64,000 bases of DNA from Methylotenera_A sp044222005 (lineage in GTDB: Bacteria; Pseudomonadota; Gammaproteobacteria; Burkholderiales; Methylophilaceae). Below the pieces are notes generated by a model. It made no database searches. It worked only from the letters and a program-made list of their open reading frames with translations, and was not told the DNA's origin. Shown here piece after piece: positions 53,818 through 62,449 of this stretch. Within the stretch, counting starts at the first letter, position 1, and every line of letters begins with the position of its first letter. Where the stretch lies: assembly GCA_044222005.1 (NCBI GenBank), contig JBGANY010000001.1, forward strand, positions 186,001 through 250,000. The letters are read 5' to 3'. A program made the position numbers and the translations under genes.

Positions 53818-54710
53818 TCACTGAAAATAATTGCGCGCTGTTTGGGAATGTTGGAAATGCGCCAATGGGCAATCGCCCATTGCCATACCTCATCCAGCGT
53901 GGCGTTTTTTATTTCTGCAGGCGGCTGTTGGCCTAAAAAGCCTAGAGCATCAAATAATGCATGCTCTGGAGGGCGCATATCTATTGGCTTGGCAAGGGTC
54001 TGTTTGCTGAGCTTTTCGCCTGCCGCATTGCTGGCAACCGGCACATGCGCGTAGCGTGGCGTGGCGTATCCCAAAAGCCGCTGCAAATAAATCTGGCGTG
54101 GCGTGGAATCGAGCAAATCTGCGCCGCGCACAACGTGGGTAACGCCTTGTGCGGCATCATCCACCACCACGGCAAGCTGGTAGGCGAATAAACCATCGGC
54201 ACGTTTCAAAATAAAATCGCCGACATCGCGCGCCAGATTTTGTATGATTTCGCCTTGAATTCCATCCAAAAAGACGATATTTTCGTCTAAAGTGAGTGCT
54301 CTGTAGGCCGCATGGATATTGGTCTTCAGGGCATGGTTCAAGCATGTTTTCGGGTATATCGCGCCTTCAATGCCGCTTGCGATGGCTGAATCTGCAATCT
54401 CTTTACGGCTGCAGGTGCATGGATAAACCAGCCTTTTGGCTTTAAGCGTTTGCAACGCACTTTCGTACAGTTCTGTACGCTGGCTTTGGTAAATAATTTT
54501 GGCATCCCATGCAAAGCCAAACGCCTCCAAAGTGCGCAATATGCCGTCGGCAGCGCCTTGCACTTCGCGTGGTTTGTCCAGATCTTCCATGCGCAGCAGC
54601 CATTGGCCGCCATGAGCTCCGGCGTCGCAATAACTCGCCACTGCAGCGACTAATGAGCCAAAGTGCAGCGGACCGGTAGGTGAGGGTGCGAATCTTCCAA
54701 CATAGGGCAT
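53814..54710 (-). CDS. gluQ: Glutamyl-Q tRNA(Asp) synthetase
   Basis: Truncated GluRS paralogue that attaches glutamate to queuosine in tRNA-Asp. 298 residues, without the anticodon-binding domain: PYVGRFAPSPTGPLHFGSLV (HIGH-like site), KMSKS-like GEKLSKQTLA, and zinc-binding YPCTCSRKEI. ATG at 54710 is chosen because it begins the conserved N-terminus; the frame extends further upstream inside the next gene. It begins 2 bases after the upstream DUF3301 gene stop. Confidence 0.93.
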   Translation of the reverse strand: MPYVGRFAPSPTGPLHFGSLVAAVASYCDAGAHGGQWLLRMEDLDKPREVQGAADGILRTLEAFGFAWDAKIIYQSQRTELYESALQTLKAKRLVYPCTCSRKEIADSAIASGIEGAIYPKTCLNHALKTNIHAAYRALTLDENIVFLDGIQGEIIQNLARDVGDFILKRADGLFAYQLAVVVDDAAQGVTHVVRGADLLDSTPRQIYLQRLLGYATPRYAHVPVASNAAGEKLSKQTLAKPIDMRPPEHALFDALGFLGQQPPAEIKNATLDEVWQWAIAHWRISNIPKQRAIIFSD

Positions 54711-54712
54711 GT

Positions 54713-55027
54713 TTATTGAAGCGGCTGAATATAAGGCGGAATATGCCAGGTTTGCAGCTGCTTGCCGAGCAGTTGCAGATTGCATTGCATGCGCTCCGCA
54801 CCACTGGCGCTGACTTCAAACTCGTAAAAACGCAACAGTTGCGCATGGCCGCGACTATCGCGTCCCAGCCGGATCATATTGCAGGCCACCGTTTCATCCA
54901 GCAATTGCAGATTGCAGCGGTTTGCCAGCTCACGGCCAAAATGGATGGCAATTTCACGCTTGGAGATGCTGTCCAGCCAGAACCAGGTGGCGAGCAGAAG
55001 CAGTGCTAGCAGGGTGACTTCAAACAT
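54713..55027 (-). CDS. DUF3301 protein
   Basis: 104 residues with one N-terminal membrane segment (about 3-19) and the DUF3301 pattern: CNLQLLDETVACNMIRLGRD and RFYEFEVSASGAERMQ. The family is uncharacterised, found mainly in beta- and gammaproteobacteria. It is encoded immediately upstream of gluQ on the same strand. Confidence 0.8.
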   Translation of the reverse strand: MFEVTLLALLLLATWFWLDSISKREIAIHFGRELANRCNLQLLDETVACNMIRLGRDSRGHAQLLRFYEFEVSASGAERMQCNLQLLGKQLQTWHIPPYIQPLQ

Positions 55028-55150
55028 GATGATTTACTTTTTTATTTGTGATGTGCACAATATGCATGTACTGATACTATATGAGAGTTTTATTATATTT
55101 TTCAATAGATTGTGCCGTAGAATTAAAAATATTAGTTAAGTGGAAATTTC

Positions 55151-55825
55151 ATGACGATTCAGCCACGTGAGCAACAAGCGCTAGAAGTGTATATCAAGCT
55201 GCTGACCACTAAAGGGTTTGGCCCGGATACCTTTGTGCCGCGAATCAATTTCCTGAATAGATTAATGCCACTATTAGCCAACAAAGAGCTTAATGGCCGC
55301 GTATATCGTGATGTCATCGAAACGCTGATGGATACAGTTGCTGAGGACGACTGGCCGGAAAGCCTAGTCATTGCACGTGAGTATTATCCTTTCTGGATCA
55401 ATGACATAAAGGCGGTTGCGCTGCTAAGTAAAAATGCAACTAAAGACACTTTGCCCATCGACTGGCTGCCGGTGCATATCAGCTTAAGCGAGTTGTGGCA
55501 TAACGTGGATGAGGAAAAATTCGGCACGACCGATAGTTGGGCGTTAAAAGGTTATACCAAAGCCTTACGCAACGAAAATGCGGAACAGGCGCTGATTGAT
55601 ACGCGCTTGAAGCTAGCTAAAATCCTATTGGTGCGCCTGCGAGATGCGCCCGATAAGGACAACAAGGTCTACCGAACAGCGGTTGATGCAACATTGCCGC
55701 TATTTGAAGTGAAGAAAAACCGTCGTCTGTTTCTGGTAGTAGTGCGGGAGTTCTTCCATTTCTGGGCAGGTAACCCGGAGGCAGAGAAGTTTGTACTGAA
55801 TAGCCATACTGTAAGCATGCTGTAA
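55151..55825 (+). CDS. Hypothetical soluble helical protein
   Basis: 224 residues, not assigned to a family with confidence. No signal peptide or membrane segment. Tryptophan-rich stretches VAEDDWPESLVIAREYYPFW, SLSELWHNVDEEK and VREFFHFWAGNPEA suggest a compact helical fold. The ATG follows an AT-rich leader. It precedes amt but is separated by the nitrogen-type promoter region, so co-regulation is unlikely. Confidence 0.65.
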   Translation: MTIQPREQQALEVYIKLLTTKGFGPDTFVPRINFLNRLMPLLANKELNGRVYRDVIETLMDTVAEDDWPESLVIAREYYPFWINDIKAVALLSKNATKDTLPIDWLPVHISLSELWHNVDEEKFGTTDSWALKGYTKALRNENAEQALIDTRLKLAKILLVRLRDAPDKDNKVYRTAVDATLPLFEVKKNRRLFLVVVREFFHFWAGNPEAEKFVLNSHTVSML

Positions 55826-55839
55826 AAAAAAGTTATATT

Positions 55840-55886
55840 TGCTTTGTTATGGTGCAATGCACTTTTGAATGCACATAAAAAGTGCA
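55840..55886 (+). promoter_or_regulatory. NtrC-type binding sites upstream of amt
   Basis: TGCAC-N7-GTGCA at 55870-55886 matches the NtrC half-site consensus exactly, and a weaker copy TGCTT-N7-GTGCA lies at 55840-55856, with centres 30 bases apart, about three helical turns. This is the usual paired enhancer layout upstream of a sigma-54 promoter. Confidence 0.65.
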
Positions 55887-55937
55887 TCAAATTATTCGTC
55901 ATTTATAAAAATCCTTTAAAATCAATCATCCAGCTAA

Positions 55938-55953
55938 TGGCTTGAATTTTGCT
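55938..55953 (+). promoter_or_regulatory. Sigma-54 promoter for amt
   Basis: TGGCTTGAATTTTGCT carries the invariant GG and GC with exactly 10 bases between (GG 55939-55940, GC 55951-55952). Transcription would start near 55964, about 63 bases before the amt ATG. With the NtrC-type sites it suggests induction by nitrogen limitation. Confidence 0.65.
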
Positions 55954-56026
55954 TATTTCTGACGTCAGTTTTTAAGCCAACCATAATAAAAATTAAATTT
56001 AATCTTGATTTTGGGGAGTGATTTTA

Positions 56027-57217
56027 ATGGAAGCATTAGTTTCTGCGAATGACGTGTTATTTGTATTGCTTGGCGCCATCATGGTGCTGGCCATGCATGC
56101 GGGGTTCGCGTTTTTAGAAGTGGGTACCGTCCGCAGTAAAAACCAGGTCAACGCCTTGGTAAAAATCATGGTCGATTTTTCAGTGTCGACTGTGGCGTAT
56201 TTTTTTATCGGCTACAGTATTGCCTACGGTGTTAATTTTTTCAGTGGCGCAGAGGCGCTGGCTGCGAAAAATGGCTATGACCTGGTTAAATTCTTCTTCC
56301 TGCTTACCTTTGCTGCAGCCATCCCGGCCATTGTTTCCGGCGGCATCGCCGAGCGCGCAAAATTTAATCCGCAAATGGCTGCGACATTTTTACTGGTCGG
56401 GTTTATATATCCATTTTTTGAGGGTATCGCGTGGAATAACCAGCATGGCCTTCAAGACTGGCTCAATGCTGCTTTTGGCGCTAAATTCCATGATTTTGCC
56501 GGTTCTGTTGTGGTGCATGCCATGGGCGGCTGGATAGCGCTAGCCGCCGTGCTTTTGCTGGGGGCCCGCAGTGGTCGCTATGGTGTAGATGGACGGATTC
56601 ATGCGCATCCGCCGTCCAATATTCCGTTCCTGGCGTTAGGCGCATGGATACTCACGGTAGGCTGGTTTGGTTTTAATGTCATGTCCGCGCAAAGCATTCA
56701 GGGCATTTCCGGCCTGGTGGCTGTTAACTCGCTCATGGCGCTGGTTGGCGGCACGCTTGCCGCGCTGATCATGGGTAAAAATGACCCGGGCTTTGTGCAC
56801 AATGGCCCGCTGGCAGGTCTGGTGGCAGTATGTGCCGGTTCAGATGTCATGCATCCGCTTGGTGCGTTAGCTACCGGTGCAGTGGCGGGCGCCTTGTTTG
56901 TATGGGCTTTTACCATGACCCAGAACCGCTTGAAAATCGATGACGTACTGGGTGTGTGGCCATTGCATGGGCTTTGCGGCGCATGGGGCGGTATTGCAGC
57001 TGGTATTTTCGGGCTTAAGTCCTTGGGCGGCCTTGGTGGCGTCAGTTTTATGTCGCAACTCTTGGGCACAGGTTTGGGCGTGATTATTGCGCTTGTAGGC
57101 GGCACGATTGTTTACGGGGTGCTTAAACAATTGGTTGGCATTCGTTTGGATGCCGAGGAAGAATTTAACGGCGCAGATTTGTCTATACATAAAATTAATG
57201 CAACCGCAGAGCATTAA
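56027..57217 (+). CDS. amt: Ammonium transporter
   Basis: Amt/Mep/Rh channel, 396 residues with about 11 membrane segments. Family signatures: FLEVGTVRSKNQVNALVKI, GGIAERAKFNP and the conserved pore region FVHNGPLAGLVAVCAGSD. ATG at 56027 is preferred because GGGGAG lies 8 bases before it. glnK, usually paired with amt, is not next to it in this window. Sigma-54/NtrC-type signals precede it and a strong terminator follows. Confidence 0.93.
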   Translation: MEALVSANDVLFVLLGAIMVLAMHAGFAFLEVGTVRSKNQVNALVKIMVDFSVSTVAYFFIGYSIAYGVNFFSGAEALAAKNGYDLVKFFFLLTFAAAIPAIVSGGIAERAKFNPQMAATFLLVGFIYPFFEGIAWNNQHGLQDWLNAAFGAKFHDFAGSVVVHAMGGWIALAAVLLLGARSGRYGVDGRIHAHPPSNIPFLALGAWILTVGWFGFNVMSAQSIQGISGLVAVNSLMALVGGTLAALIMGKNDPGFVHNGPLAGLVAVCAGSDVMHPLGALATGAVAGALFVWAFTMTQNRLKIDDVLGVWPLHGLCGAWGGIAAGIFGLKSLGGLGGVSFMSQLLGTGLGVIIALVGGTIVYGVLKQLVGIRLDAEEEFNGADLSIHKINATAEH

Positions 57218-57246
57218 GCGCAGATGTCTGCTTTAGACTAAACATT

Positions 57247-57280
57247 AAACGCCATGCTAAACTTACGCATGGCGTTTTTT
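57247..57280 (+). terminator. Terminator after amt that overlaps the ispD start codon
   Basis: AAACGCCATGC / GCATGGCGTTT form a perfect 11-base stem with a 9-base loop, followed by six T. The ATG given for ispD (57269) lies inside the right arm, so the hairpin would stop amt transcripts and cover the ispD start codon on any read-through RNA. Confidence 0.8.
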
Positions 57281-57994
57281 CATGTAATCATTCCAGCTGC
57301 AGGCATCGGCAACCGTATGGCTAACGCCTTGCCCAAGCAGTATCTGCCATTGGCCGGCAAGCCCATCATTTCACATTCCATACAGGTATTTTTTGACCAT
57401 CCGCGCGTTACCAATATCCATGTGGCCTTAAATCCTGACGATGGATTCTGGCGCAGCCTGAAGCTGGAGCCTGCCAGCAAGCTTAAACTGCATTATACCG
57501 GCGGTGACAGCAGAAGCGGGACCGTGCTGAATACCTTGCAGGCCATCGCACCGCAGGTGAGCGACGATGACTGGATTCTGGTGCACGATGCCGCGCGGCC
57601 CGGCTTGACGAACCAGCTGCTGGATAACTTGCTGAACTCGCTCGAAAACGATGAAGTAGGTGGTTTGCTGGCGCTGCCTTTGGCCGATACGCTCAAGCAG
57701 GGCAATCAGGAAAATCGCGTGAAAAAAACGATTCCAAGAGCCGGTTTATGGCAAGCGCAGACGCCGCAGATGTTCCGCTATGCAACACTGAAAACGGCTT
57801 TGGAGTGTTATGCAGGCACGCCGACGGATGAAGCCGAAGCGATGGAAGCGCTTGGCCTGCAGCCCAAACTGGTGCAAGGTGACCTGCGCAATCTGAAAAT
57901 CACTTATCCGCAAGATTTAGCGTTGCTGGAAGCCCTGTTTGAGCAAGAAAAAAGTGAGTATGAAAAAGGCAAAGGATCAGCATCATGCGCATAG
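57269..57994 (+). CDS. ispD: 2-C-methyl-D-erythritol 4-phosphate cytidylyltransferase
   Basis: Third step of the MEP isoprenoid pathway. 241 residues: HVIIPAAGIGNRMANALPKQ with the nucleotide loop, WILVHDAARPG and AQTPQMFRY. The start is uncertain: ATG 57269 sits in the terminator stem, and an in-frame ATG at 57254 in the left arm would add 5 residues; neither has a clear ribosome site. Its end overlaps ispF by 10 bases. Confidence 0.93.
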   Translation: MAFFHVIIPAAGIGNRMANALPKQYLPLAGKPIISHSIQVFFDHPRVTNIHVALNPDDGFWRSLKLEPASKLKLHYTGGDSRSGTVLNTLQAIAPQVSDDDWILVHDAARPGLTNQLLDNLLNSLENDEVGGLLALPLADTLKQGNQENRVKKTIPRAGLWQAQTPQMFRYATLKTALECYAGTPTDEAEAMEALGLQPKLVQGDLRNLKITYPQDLALLEALFEQEKSEYEKGKGSASCA

Positions 57995-58458
57995 GCCATG
58001 GTTTTGACGTGCATGCTTTGGTAGTCGGCCGAAAATGTATCATTGGTGGTATCGAAATCGCACATGAAAAAGGGCTGGATGGTCACTCTGACGCGGATGT
58101 GCTGCTGCACGCTATTTGCGATGCCTTGCTGGGCGCTGCTGCGCTGGGCGACATCGGCAAGCATTTCCCACCCAGCGACAATCGCTACAAAGGCATTGAT
58201 TCGCGCCAGCTGCTGCGCCACGTGGTTGCATTGCTTGAGGCTAAAAATTACGTCGTGAATAATATCGATGCCACGGTGATTTGCGAAGCGCCCAGGCTGT
58301 CACCGCATACCACACAAATGTGCGCCAATATCGCGGCCGATTGCAATGTGGATGTTTTACAGGTCAATGTAAAAGGCACCACCACCGAGAAGCTTGGTTT
58401 TACTGGCCGCGGCGAAGGCATTGCGGCCGAGGCCGTGTGTACAATTGTACAAAAATAG
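57985..58458 (+). CDS. ispF: 2-C-methyl-D-erythritol 2,4-cyclodiphosphate synthase
   Basis: MEP pathway enzyme making the cyclodiphosphate and releasing CMP. 157 residues with the metal-binding MRIGHGFDVH (Asp8, His10), DGHSDADVLLHAICDALLGA and the C-terminal TTEKLGFTGRGEGIAAEAV. It overlaps ispD by 10 bases; the intermediate enzyme IspE is not in the window. Confidence 0.97.
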   Translation: MRIGHGFDVHALVVGRKCIIGGIEIAHEKGLDGHSDADVLLHAICDALLGAAALGDIGKHFPPSDNRYKGIDSRQLLRHVVALLEAKNYVVNNIDATVICEAPRLSPHTTQMCANIAADCNVDVLQVNVKGTTTEKLGFTGRGEGIAAEAVCTIVQK

Positions 58459-58460
58459 CT

Positions 58461-60308
58461 ATGTTTAAATGGTTTGAACACGGATTCAATTACTTTGAAA
58501 ATCTGGCCAAGCCTTTTCCGGAAAGCCTAATCACCACACCGCCAAAAAGTTTCTGGCAATTCGCATGGGGTTGCACGCAGGGCCTGCGCCCGTATCTGCT
58601 GGGCATGACGCTGCTGACGGCCATCATCGGCGCGTTCGAGGCCTTGTTGTTCGGCATGATGGGCAAGGTGGTCGATTGGCTGGCGAACATTCCACCTTCC
58701 GAGCTTTGGGCGCGTGAAGGCACGCACTTGACCTGGCTGGCCGTTATTCTTATCGCAAGCACCGTATTTATCGGCTTGCAGACCATGTTCAAACATCAAA
58801 CGCTGGCCGGCAATTTTCCCATGCGCATGCGCTGGAACTTCCACCGTTTAATGCTTAACCAAAGCATGAGTTTTTACCAGGACGAGTTTGCCGGGCGTGT
58901 CGCAGCAAAAGTCATGCAGACCGCGCTGGCAGTGCGCGATGTGTGGTTTATCGTGGCAGATATTCTGGTATTCGTGACGATTTATTTTGCGACCATGGTG
59001 ACCGTCGTCGGCAGCTTTAACCTGTTGATTATCTGGCCTTTTCTGGCGTGGCTGGTTTTGTACGCAAGCGCCTTGCTGTATTTTGTGCCCAGATTGAGCA
59101 AAGTCTCGCAGCACCAGGCCGATGCGCGCGCGCTCATGACGGGGCGCATCACCGATGCTTATACCAACATCAGCACGGTCAAGCTGTTTTCGCACGCGGG
59201 GCGCGAGGCGGGCTATGCGCAATCTGCCATGCATGAGTTTTTAGGCACGGTGCACAAACAAATGCGCCTGGTGAGCGCGGTGGAAACCATCAATCATTTC
59301 CTTAATATGGGCCTGCTGATCGGCGGAGGCGGATTGGCGCTGTGGTTATGGAGCAAGGGGCAAGTGGGTGTGGGTGGCGTGGCTGCGGTTACGGCAATGT
59401 CGTTGCGGCTCAACGGCATTTCACACTGGGTGATGTGGGAGATGACAACGCTCTACGAGCAGGTCGGCACGGTGCAAGATGGCATTAACACACTCACCAC
59501 GCACAATAAAATTATCGATGCGCCAGACGCAAAACCGCTGCAGGTAAGCCAGGGTGAAATCAAGTTTGAAGCTGTGAACTTTAGCTATGGCAGCCAGAAA
59601 GAACTGCTGAAAGAACTTGATTTACACATCAAACCGGGTGAAAAAATCGGGCTGGTCGGGCGTTCCGGCGCGGGTAAGTCCACCATTGTGAATCTGCTGC
59701 TGCGCTTTTACGAGGTGGAATCCGGCGCCATTTTGATTGATGGTCAAAACGTCAAGAGCGTGATGCAAAATAGCCTGCGTGCGTCTATAGGCATGGTCAC
59801 GCAGGATACGTCGTTACTGCACCGCAGCGTGAGGGATAATATTTTATACGGCCGCCCCAACGCGACCGAAGCGGAAATGATTGCTGCTGCCAAACGTGCC
59901 GAGGCGCATGAATTTATACTGAACCTGCAGGATGCTAAAGGCCGCACCGGTTATGATGCGCATGTGGGCGAGCGCGGCGTAAAACTCTCAGGCGGGCAGC
60001 GGCAGCGCATTGCCATTGCGCGCGTGATGCTGAAAGACGCGCCGATTCTGTTGCTGGACGAAGCTACCAGCGCGCTGGATAGTGAGGTAGAAGCGGTGAT
60101 TCAAGAGAGCCTGTACAAACTCATGGAAGGCAAAACCGTGATTGCCATCGCGCACAGATTATCAACTATTGCCGCTATGGATAGGCTGATTGTGCTGGAT
60201 GATGGCAAGGTTATCGAGGAAGGGCCGCACATAAAATTGCTTGCCAAGAAGGGCTTGTATGCTAGCCTGTGGGCAAGGCAGAGCGGTGGGTTCTTGGCTG
60301 AAGACTGA
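58461..60308 (+). CDS. ABC exporter (transmembrane and ATPase domains fused)
   Basis: 615 residues: a six-helix transmembrane domain (about 50-330) and an ATPase domain with Walker A GRSGAGKST, signature LSGGQRQR, Walker B ILLLDEATSALD and H-loop AIAHRLST. This is the half-transporter type, working as a homodimer; lipid or peptide export is likely but the substrate is unknown. The ATG at 58461 follows the ispF stop by 2 bases; the open frame upstream is only antisense-type shadow over ispF. Confidence 0.9.
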   Translation: MFKWFEHGFNYFENLAKPFPESLITTPPKSFWQFAWGCTQGLRPYLLGMTLLTAIIGAFEALLFGMMGKVVDWLANIPPSELWAREGTHLTWLAVILIASTVFIGLQTMFKHQTLAGNFPMRMRWNFHRLMLNQSMSFYQDEFAGRVAAKVMQTALAVRDVWFIVADILVFVTIYFATMVTVVGSFNLLIIWPFLAWLVLYASALLYFVPRLSKVSQHQADARALMTGRITDAYTNISTVKLFSHAGREAGYAQSAMHEFLGTVHKQMRLVSAVETINHFLNMGLLIGGGGLALWLWSKGQVGVGGVAAVTAMSLRLNGISHWVMWEMTTLYEQVGTVQDGINTLTTHNKIIDAPDAKPLQVSQGEIKFEAVNFSYGSQKELLKELDLHIKPGEKIGLVGRSGAGKSTIVNLLLRFYEVESGAILIDGQNVKSVMQNSLRASIGMVTQDTSLLHRSVRDNILYGRPNATEAEMIAAAKRAEAHEFILNLQDAKGRTGYDAHVGERGVKLSGGQRQRIAIARVMLKDAPILLLDEATSALDSEVEAVIQESLYKLMEGKTVIAIAHRLSTIAAMDRLIVLDDGKVIEEGPHIKLLAKKGLYASLWARQSGGFLAED

Positions 60309-60322
60309 TAAAGGAAAAAGGT

Positions 60323-60802
60323 ATGAATGCTGAAATAGAAGTTCGCCCACCGTTTCCACCTTTCACGCGCGAAACCGCCATTCAAAAAATCCGCATGGCG
60401 GAAGATGGCTGGAACAGCCGCGACCCGCAGCGTGTTTCAATGGTGTATACGCCAGATTCGCAATGGCGTAACCGTGCGGAGTTTCCCAAAGGTCGTGCGC
60501 AGATTGTGGAGTTTTTAACGCGCAAATGGGCGAAAGAGCTGGATTACCGCCTGATTAAAGAGCTTTGGGCGTTTACCGATAACCGTATCGCGGTGCGCTT
60601 TGCTTATGAATGGCATGATGACTCGGGGCAATGGTTTCGCTCTTACGGCAACGAGAATTGGCAGTTTGATGCCAATGGCTTAATGGAGCTGCGCTACGCT
60701 AGCATTAACGATTTACAGATAAGCGAGAGTGAGCGAAAATTCCACTGGCCGCTAGGGCGTAGGCCAGATGACCATGCGAGTTTGAGTGAGTTGGGTCTTT
60801 AA
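60323..60802 (+). CDS. DUF1348 / NTF2-like protein
   Basis: 159 residues with the DUF1348 pattern RPPFPPFTRETAIQKIRMAE, DSQWRNRAEFPKGR and YEWHDDSGQWFRSYGNENW. The fold is the NTF2-like cone; members of this family are uncharacterised. It follows the ABC transporter gene by 14 bases and probably belongs to the same transcript. Confidence 0.87.
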   Translation: MNAEIEVRPPFPPFTRETAIQKIRMAEDGWNSRDPQRVSMVYTPDSQWRNRAEFPKGRAQIVEFLTRKWAKELDYRLIKELWAFTDNRIAVRFAYEWHDDSGQWFRSYGNENWQFDANGLMELRYASINDLQISESERKFHWPLGRRPDDHASLSELGL

Positions 60803-60813
60803 TTTGTTACATT

Positions 60814-61554
60814 TTATGTGTGGTCGAGTGTTGCGAATTCGATGAATTGCATTAGTTTCTTAACATCTGAAACAATTAATTCGTTAGGTGAACTCCTCTG
60901 ATGCTCAGCATCGTAGATGGACTTTACTGAATGTCGTAGTGAACGAAAAATAGGCTTTCTGCCGTTATGATATTGCTCCCATAGCACATTGTTTAATTGG
61001 AGTAAGAACGTACTGAGGCACCAAAGCTCACGTATTGTCCCGTTAGCATATAACTTTTGTATTTTTTCTTGGTCCACTATTGCTCGATGTGCTAAATAGT
61101 TATGTCTAACGGGCATTATTGCTCGATTATAAAGTTCGCGATACTTTTTAACCATTTTACGAAGTCGCACAACATCACTTTTTTTAGGGAAGTACGCAGA
61201 TTCAAGGTAGTTTTCTAACCAATCCGGGTCTTCCGTTCTACCATCGCGTTTGCGTGTGGCGAGAGCCTCGCGCTGAAAAACATTAAGGTTCTGCTCCATC
61301 GAATCGAGTAGTTTGTCGATATTATATTTTGATTTTTTATCAAAAATTCTTGCAATCGTTATATATGCAGATGATTGTAATGAAGCTCCACAAGCAATCC
61401 AGAATGTGGGCGTATTATTGAGTCTATTTAATAACTTTTTGGATTTGGAAGCAGCATGCTGAATAGCCATTTCTGCATACATATAGCGTGCAGCTATACT
61501 TGATTCATTCTCAAAGTTTTTTAACTGTAATAAGAAATCATCATGGTGTTTCAA
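60814..61554 (-). CDS. HEPN-like (AbiU2-like) hypothetical protein
   Basis: 246 residues, mostly helical, with no signal peptide. The sequence RHNYLAH (Arg150 to His156) fits the Rx4-6H motif of HEPN ribonucleases, in a setting resembling AbiU2-like proteins; the link is tentative. The coding sequence is visibly richer in A/T than its neighbours. It stands alone, convergent with the DUF1348 gene and separated from the BFD gene by 38 bases, without an obvious antitoxin partner. Confidence 0.6.
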   Translation of the reverse strand: MKHHDDFLLQLKNFENESSIAARYMYAEMAIQHAASKSKKLLNRLNNTPTFWIACGASLQSSAYITIARIFDKKSKYNIDKLLDSMEQNLNVFQREALATRKRDGRTEDPDWLENYLESAYFPKKSDVVRLRKMVKKYRELYNRAIMPVRHNYLAHRAIVDQEKIQKLYANGTIRELWCLSTFLLQLNNVLWEQYHNGRKPIFRSLRHSVKSIYDAEHQRSSPNELIVSDVKKLMQFIEFATLDHT

Positions 61555-61592
61555 TTAGATATCCAATAGTTATTAAGTTTTAAGAAAAATAA

Positions 61593-61796
61593 TCAAGGCG
61601 TTGCATCAACCAGCGCTTTTAAAAACTGTGCGACATCCCACTCGCAGCCTGCACAACCTGAAAGTGCGCCTGTTCTTCTTGATATCGCGTCCATATCAAG
61701 GCCTTCTTTAAACAGGCTCCGAATTTCCCCGCGCGTGGTACCGCTGCAAGAGCACATGATTTCATCGTCTAAATTGGTATTTTTTGTATTCATCAA
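61593..61796 (-). CDS. BFD-type [2Fe-2S] protein
   Basis: 67 residues resembling bacterioferritin-associated ferredoxin: EIMCSCSGTTRGEIRSL with CxC, and the second pair GCAGCEWDVAQF (CxxC), which together ligate a [2Fe-2S] cluster. Known Bfd releases iron from bacterioferritin, but stand-alone BFD domains also serve other partners, and no bacterioferritin gene is near. Two ATG codons overlap at the start; the first is given. Confidence 0.82.
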   Translation of the reverse strand: MMNTKNTNLDDEIMCSCSGTTRGEIRSLFKEGLDMDAISRRTGALSGCAGCEWDVAQFLKALVDATP

Positions 61797-61807
61797 TCTA
61801 ATTATTT

Positions 61808-62347
61808 TTAAGCCTTCAGCAACACAATCACCGCGCCGCTGCCGCCGTCTTCCGGCTTGGCTTGGGCATAGGCGATGACTTCATCGCGTTGCATCAGCCA
61901 ACTGCGCAGTTTGTGCTTTAGCACAGGTTCGCGGTTGCGTGAGCCTAGGCCTTTACCATGCACAATGCGCACGCAGCGGATATTGCGTTTTTTGCATCCA
62001 TTTAAGAAATCTGCCACGTACAGGCGCGCTTCATCTGTCACCAAGCCGTGTAAATCGATTTGCGCCTGCACCACCCAGTAGCCGCGGCGTAGTTTGCCTA
62101 GAATGTTGGGCGATTGCCCTTCGCGCAGGTAAAGTAGCTCCTCGCCGCTTTCCAGCTCGTGCGCAGGAATGTAGTCATCGCTGAGTGAATCGCGCAGCGC
62201 TTGTTTTTCATCGCGCAGAAAATGCTTGGCGATTGGTTTTGGGCGCGCTTTGGGGGTGTGAATAGGCTCAACATTCAGCGGCCGCGCGTCTTTCACCGCC
62301 TCGTGGAAGAGGTGCAAATCATCCGGTTTTTTCTCGTCCGCGCCCAT
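61808..62347 (-). CDS. Smr domain protein
   Basis: 179 residues with a charged N-terminus and a C-terminal Smr domain: the invariant IDLHGL, followed by CVRIVHGKGLGSRNREPVL and GAVIVLL. Smr domains can nick DNA or cleave RNA and occur in MutS2-linked and free forms (YdaL-like here). It is encoded downstream of trxB on the same strand, 102 bases after it. Confidence 0.88.
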   Translation of the reverse strand: MGADEKKPDDLHLFHEAVKDARPLNVEPIHTPKARPKPIAKHFLRDEKQALRDSLSDDYIPAHELESGEELLYLREGQSPNILGKLRRGYWVVQAQIDLHGLVTDEARLYVADFLNGCKKRNIRCVRIVHGKGLGSRNREPVLKHKLRSWLMQRDEVIAYAQAKPEDGGSGAVIVLLKA

Positions 62348-62378
62348 GATGTGAGATGTTAACCCCGCTTGCCAGAAT

Positions 62379-62423
62379 AAAAAACATCGGCCTGCAGGCC
62401 AATATCCATGCGGCTTGCAGGCC
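62379..62423 (-). terminator. Intrinsic terminator after trxB
   Basis: On the minus strand GGCCTGCAAGCC pairs with GGCCTGCAGGCC (12 positions, one mismatch) around an 11-base loop, followed by GATGTTTTTTATT. The arm GGCCTGCAGGCC is also palindromic on its own. It lies in the 102-base gap before smr. Confidence 0.7.
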
Positions 62424-62449
62424 AGCTATTTTTAATTATATAGCTTTGA

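Noticed and set aside
56018..56026. GTG at 56018 as the amt start
   Set aside because: It overlaps the GGGGAG ribosome site; the ATG at 56027 has the normal spacing.
58281..58460. An N-terminal extension of the ABC exporter
   Set aside because: It lies inside ispF in another frame; the ATG at 58461, 2 bases after ispF, gives a normal exporter N-terminus.
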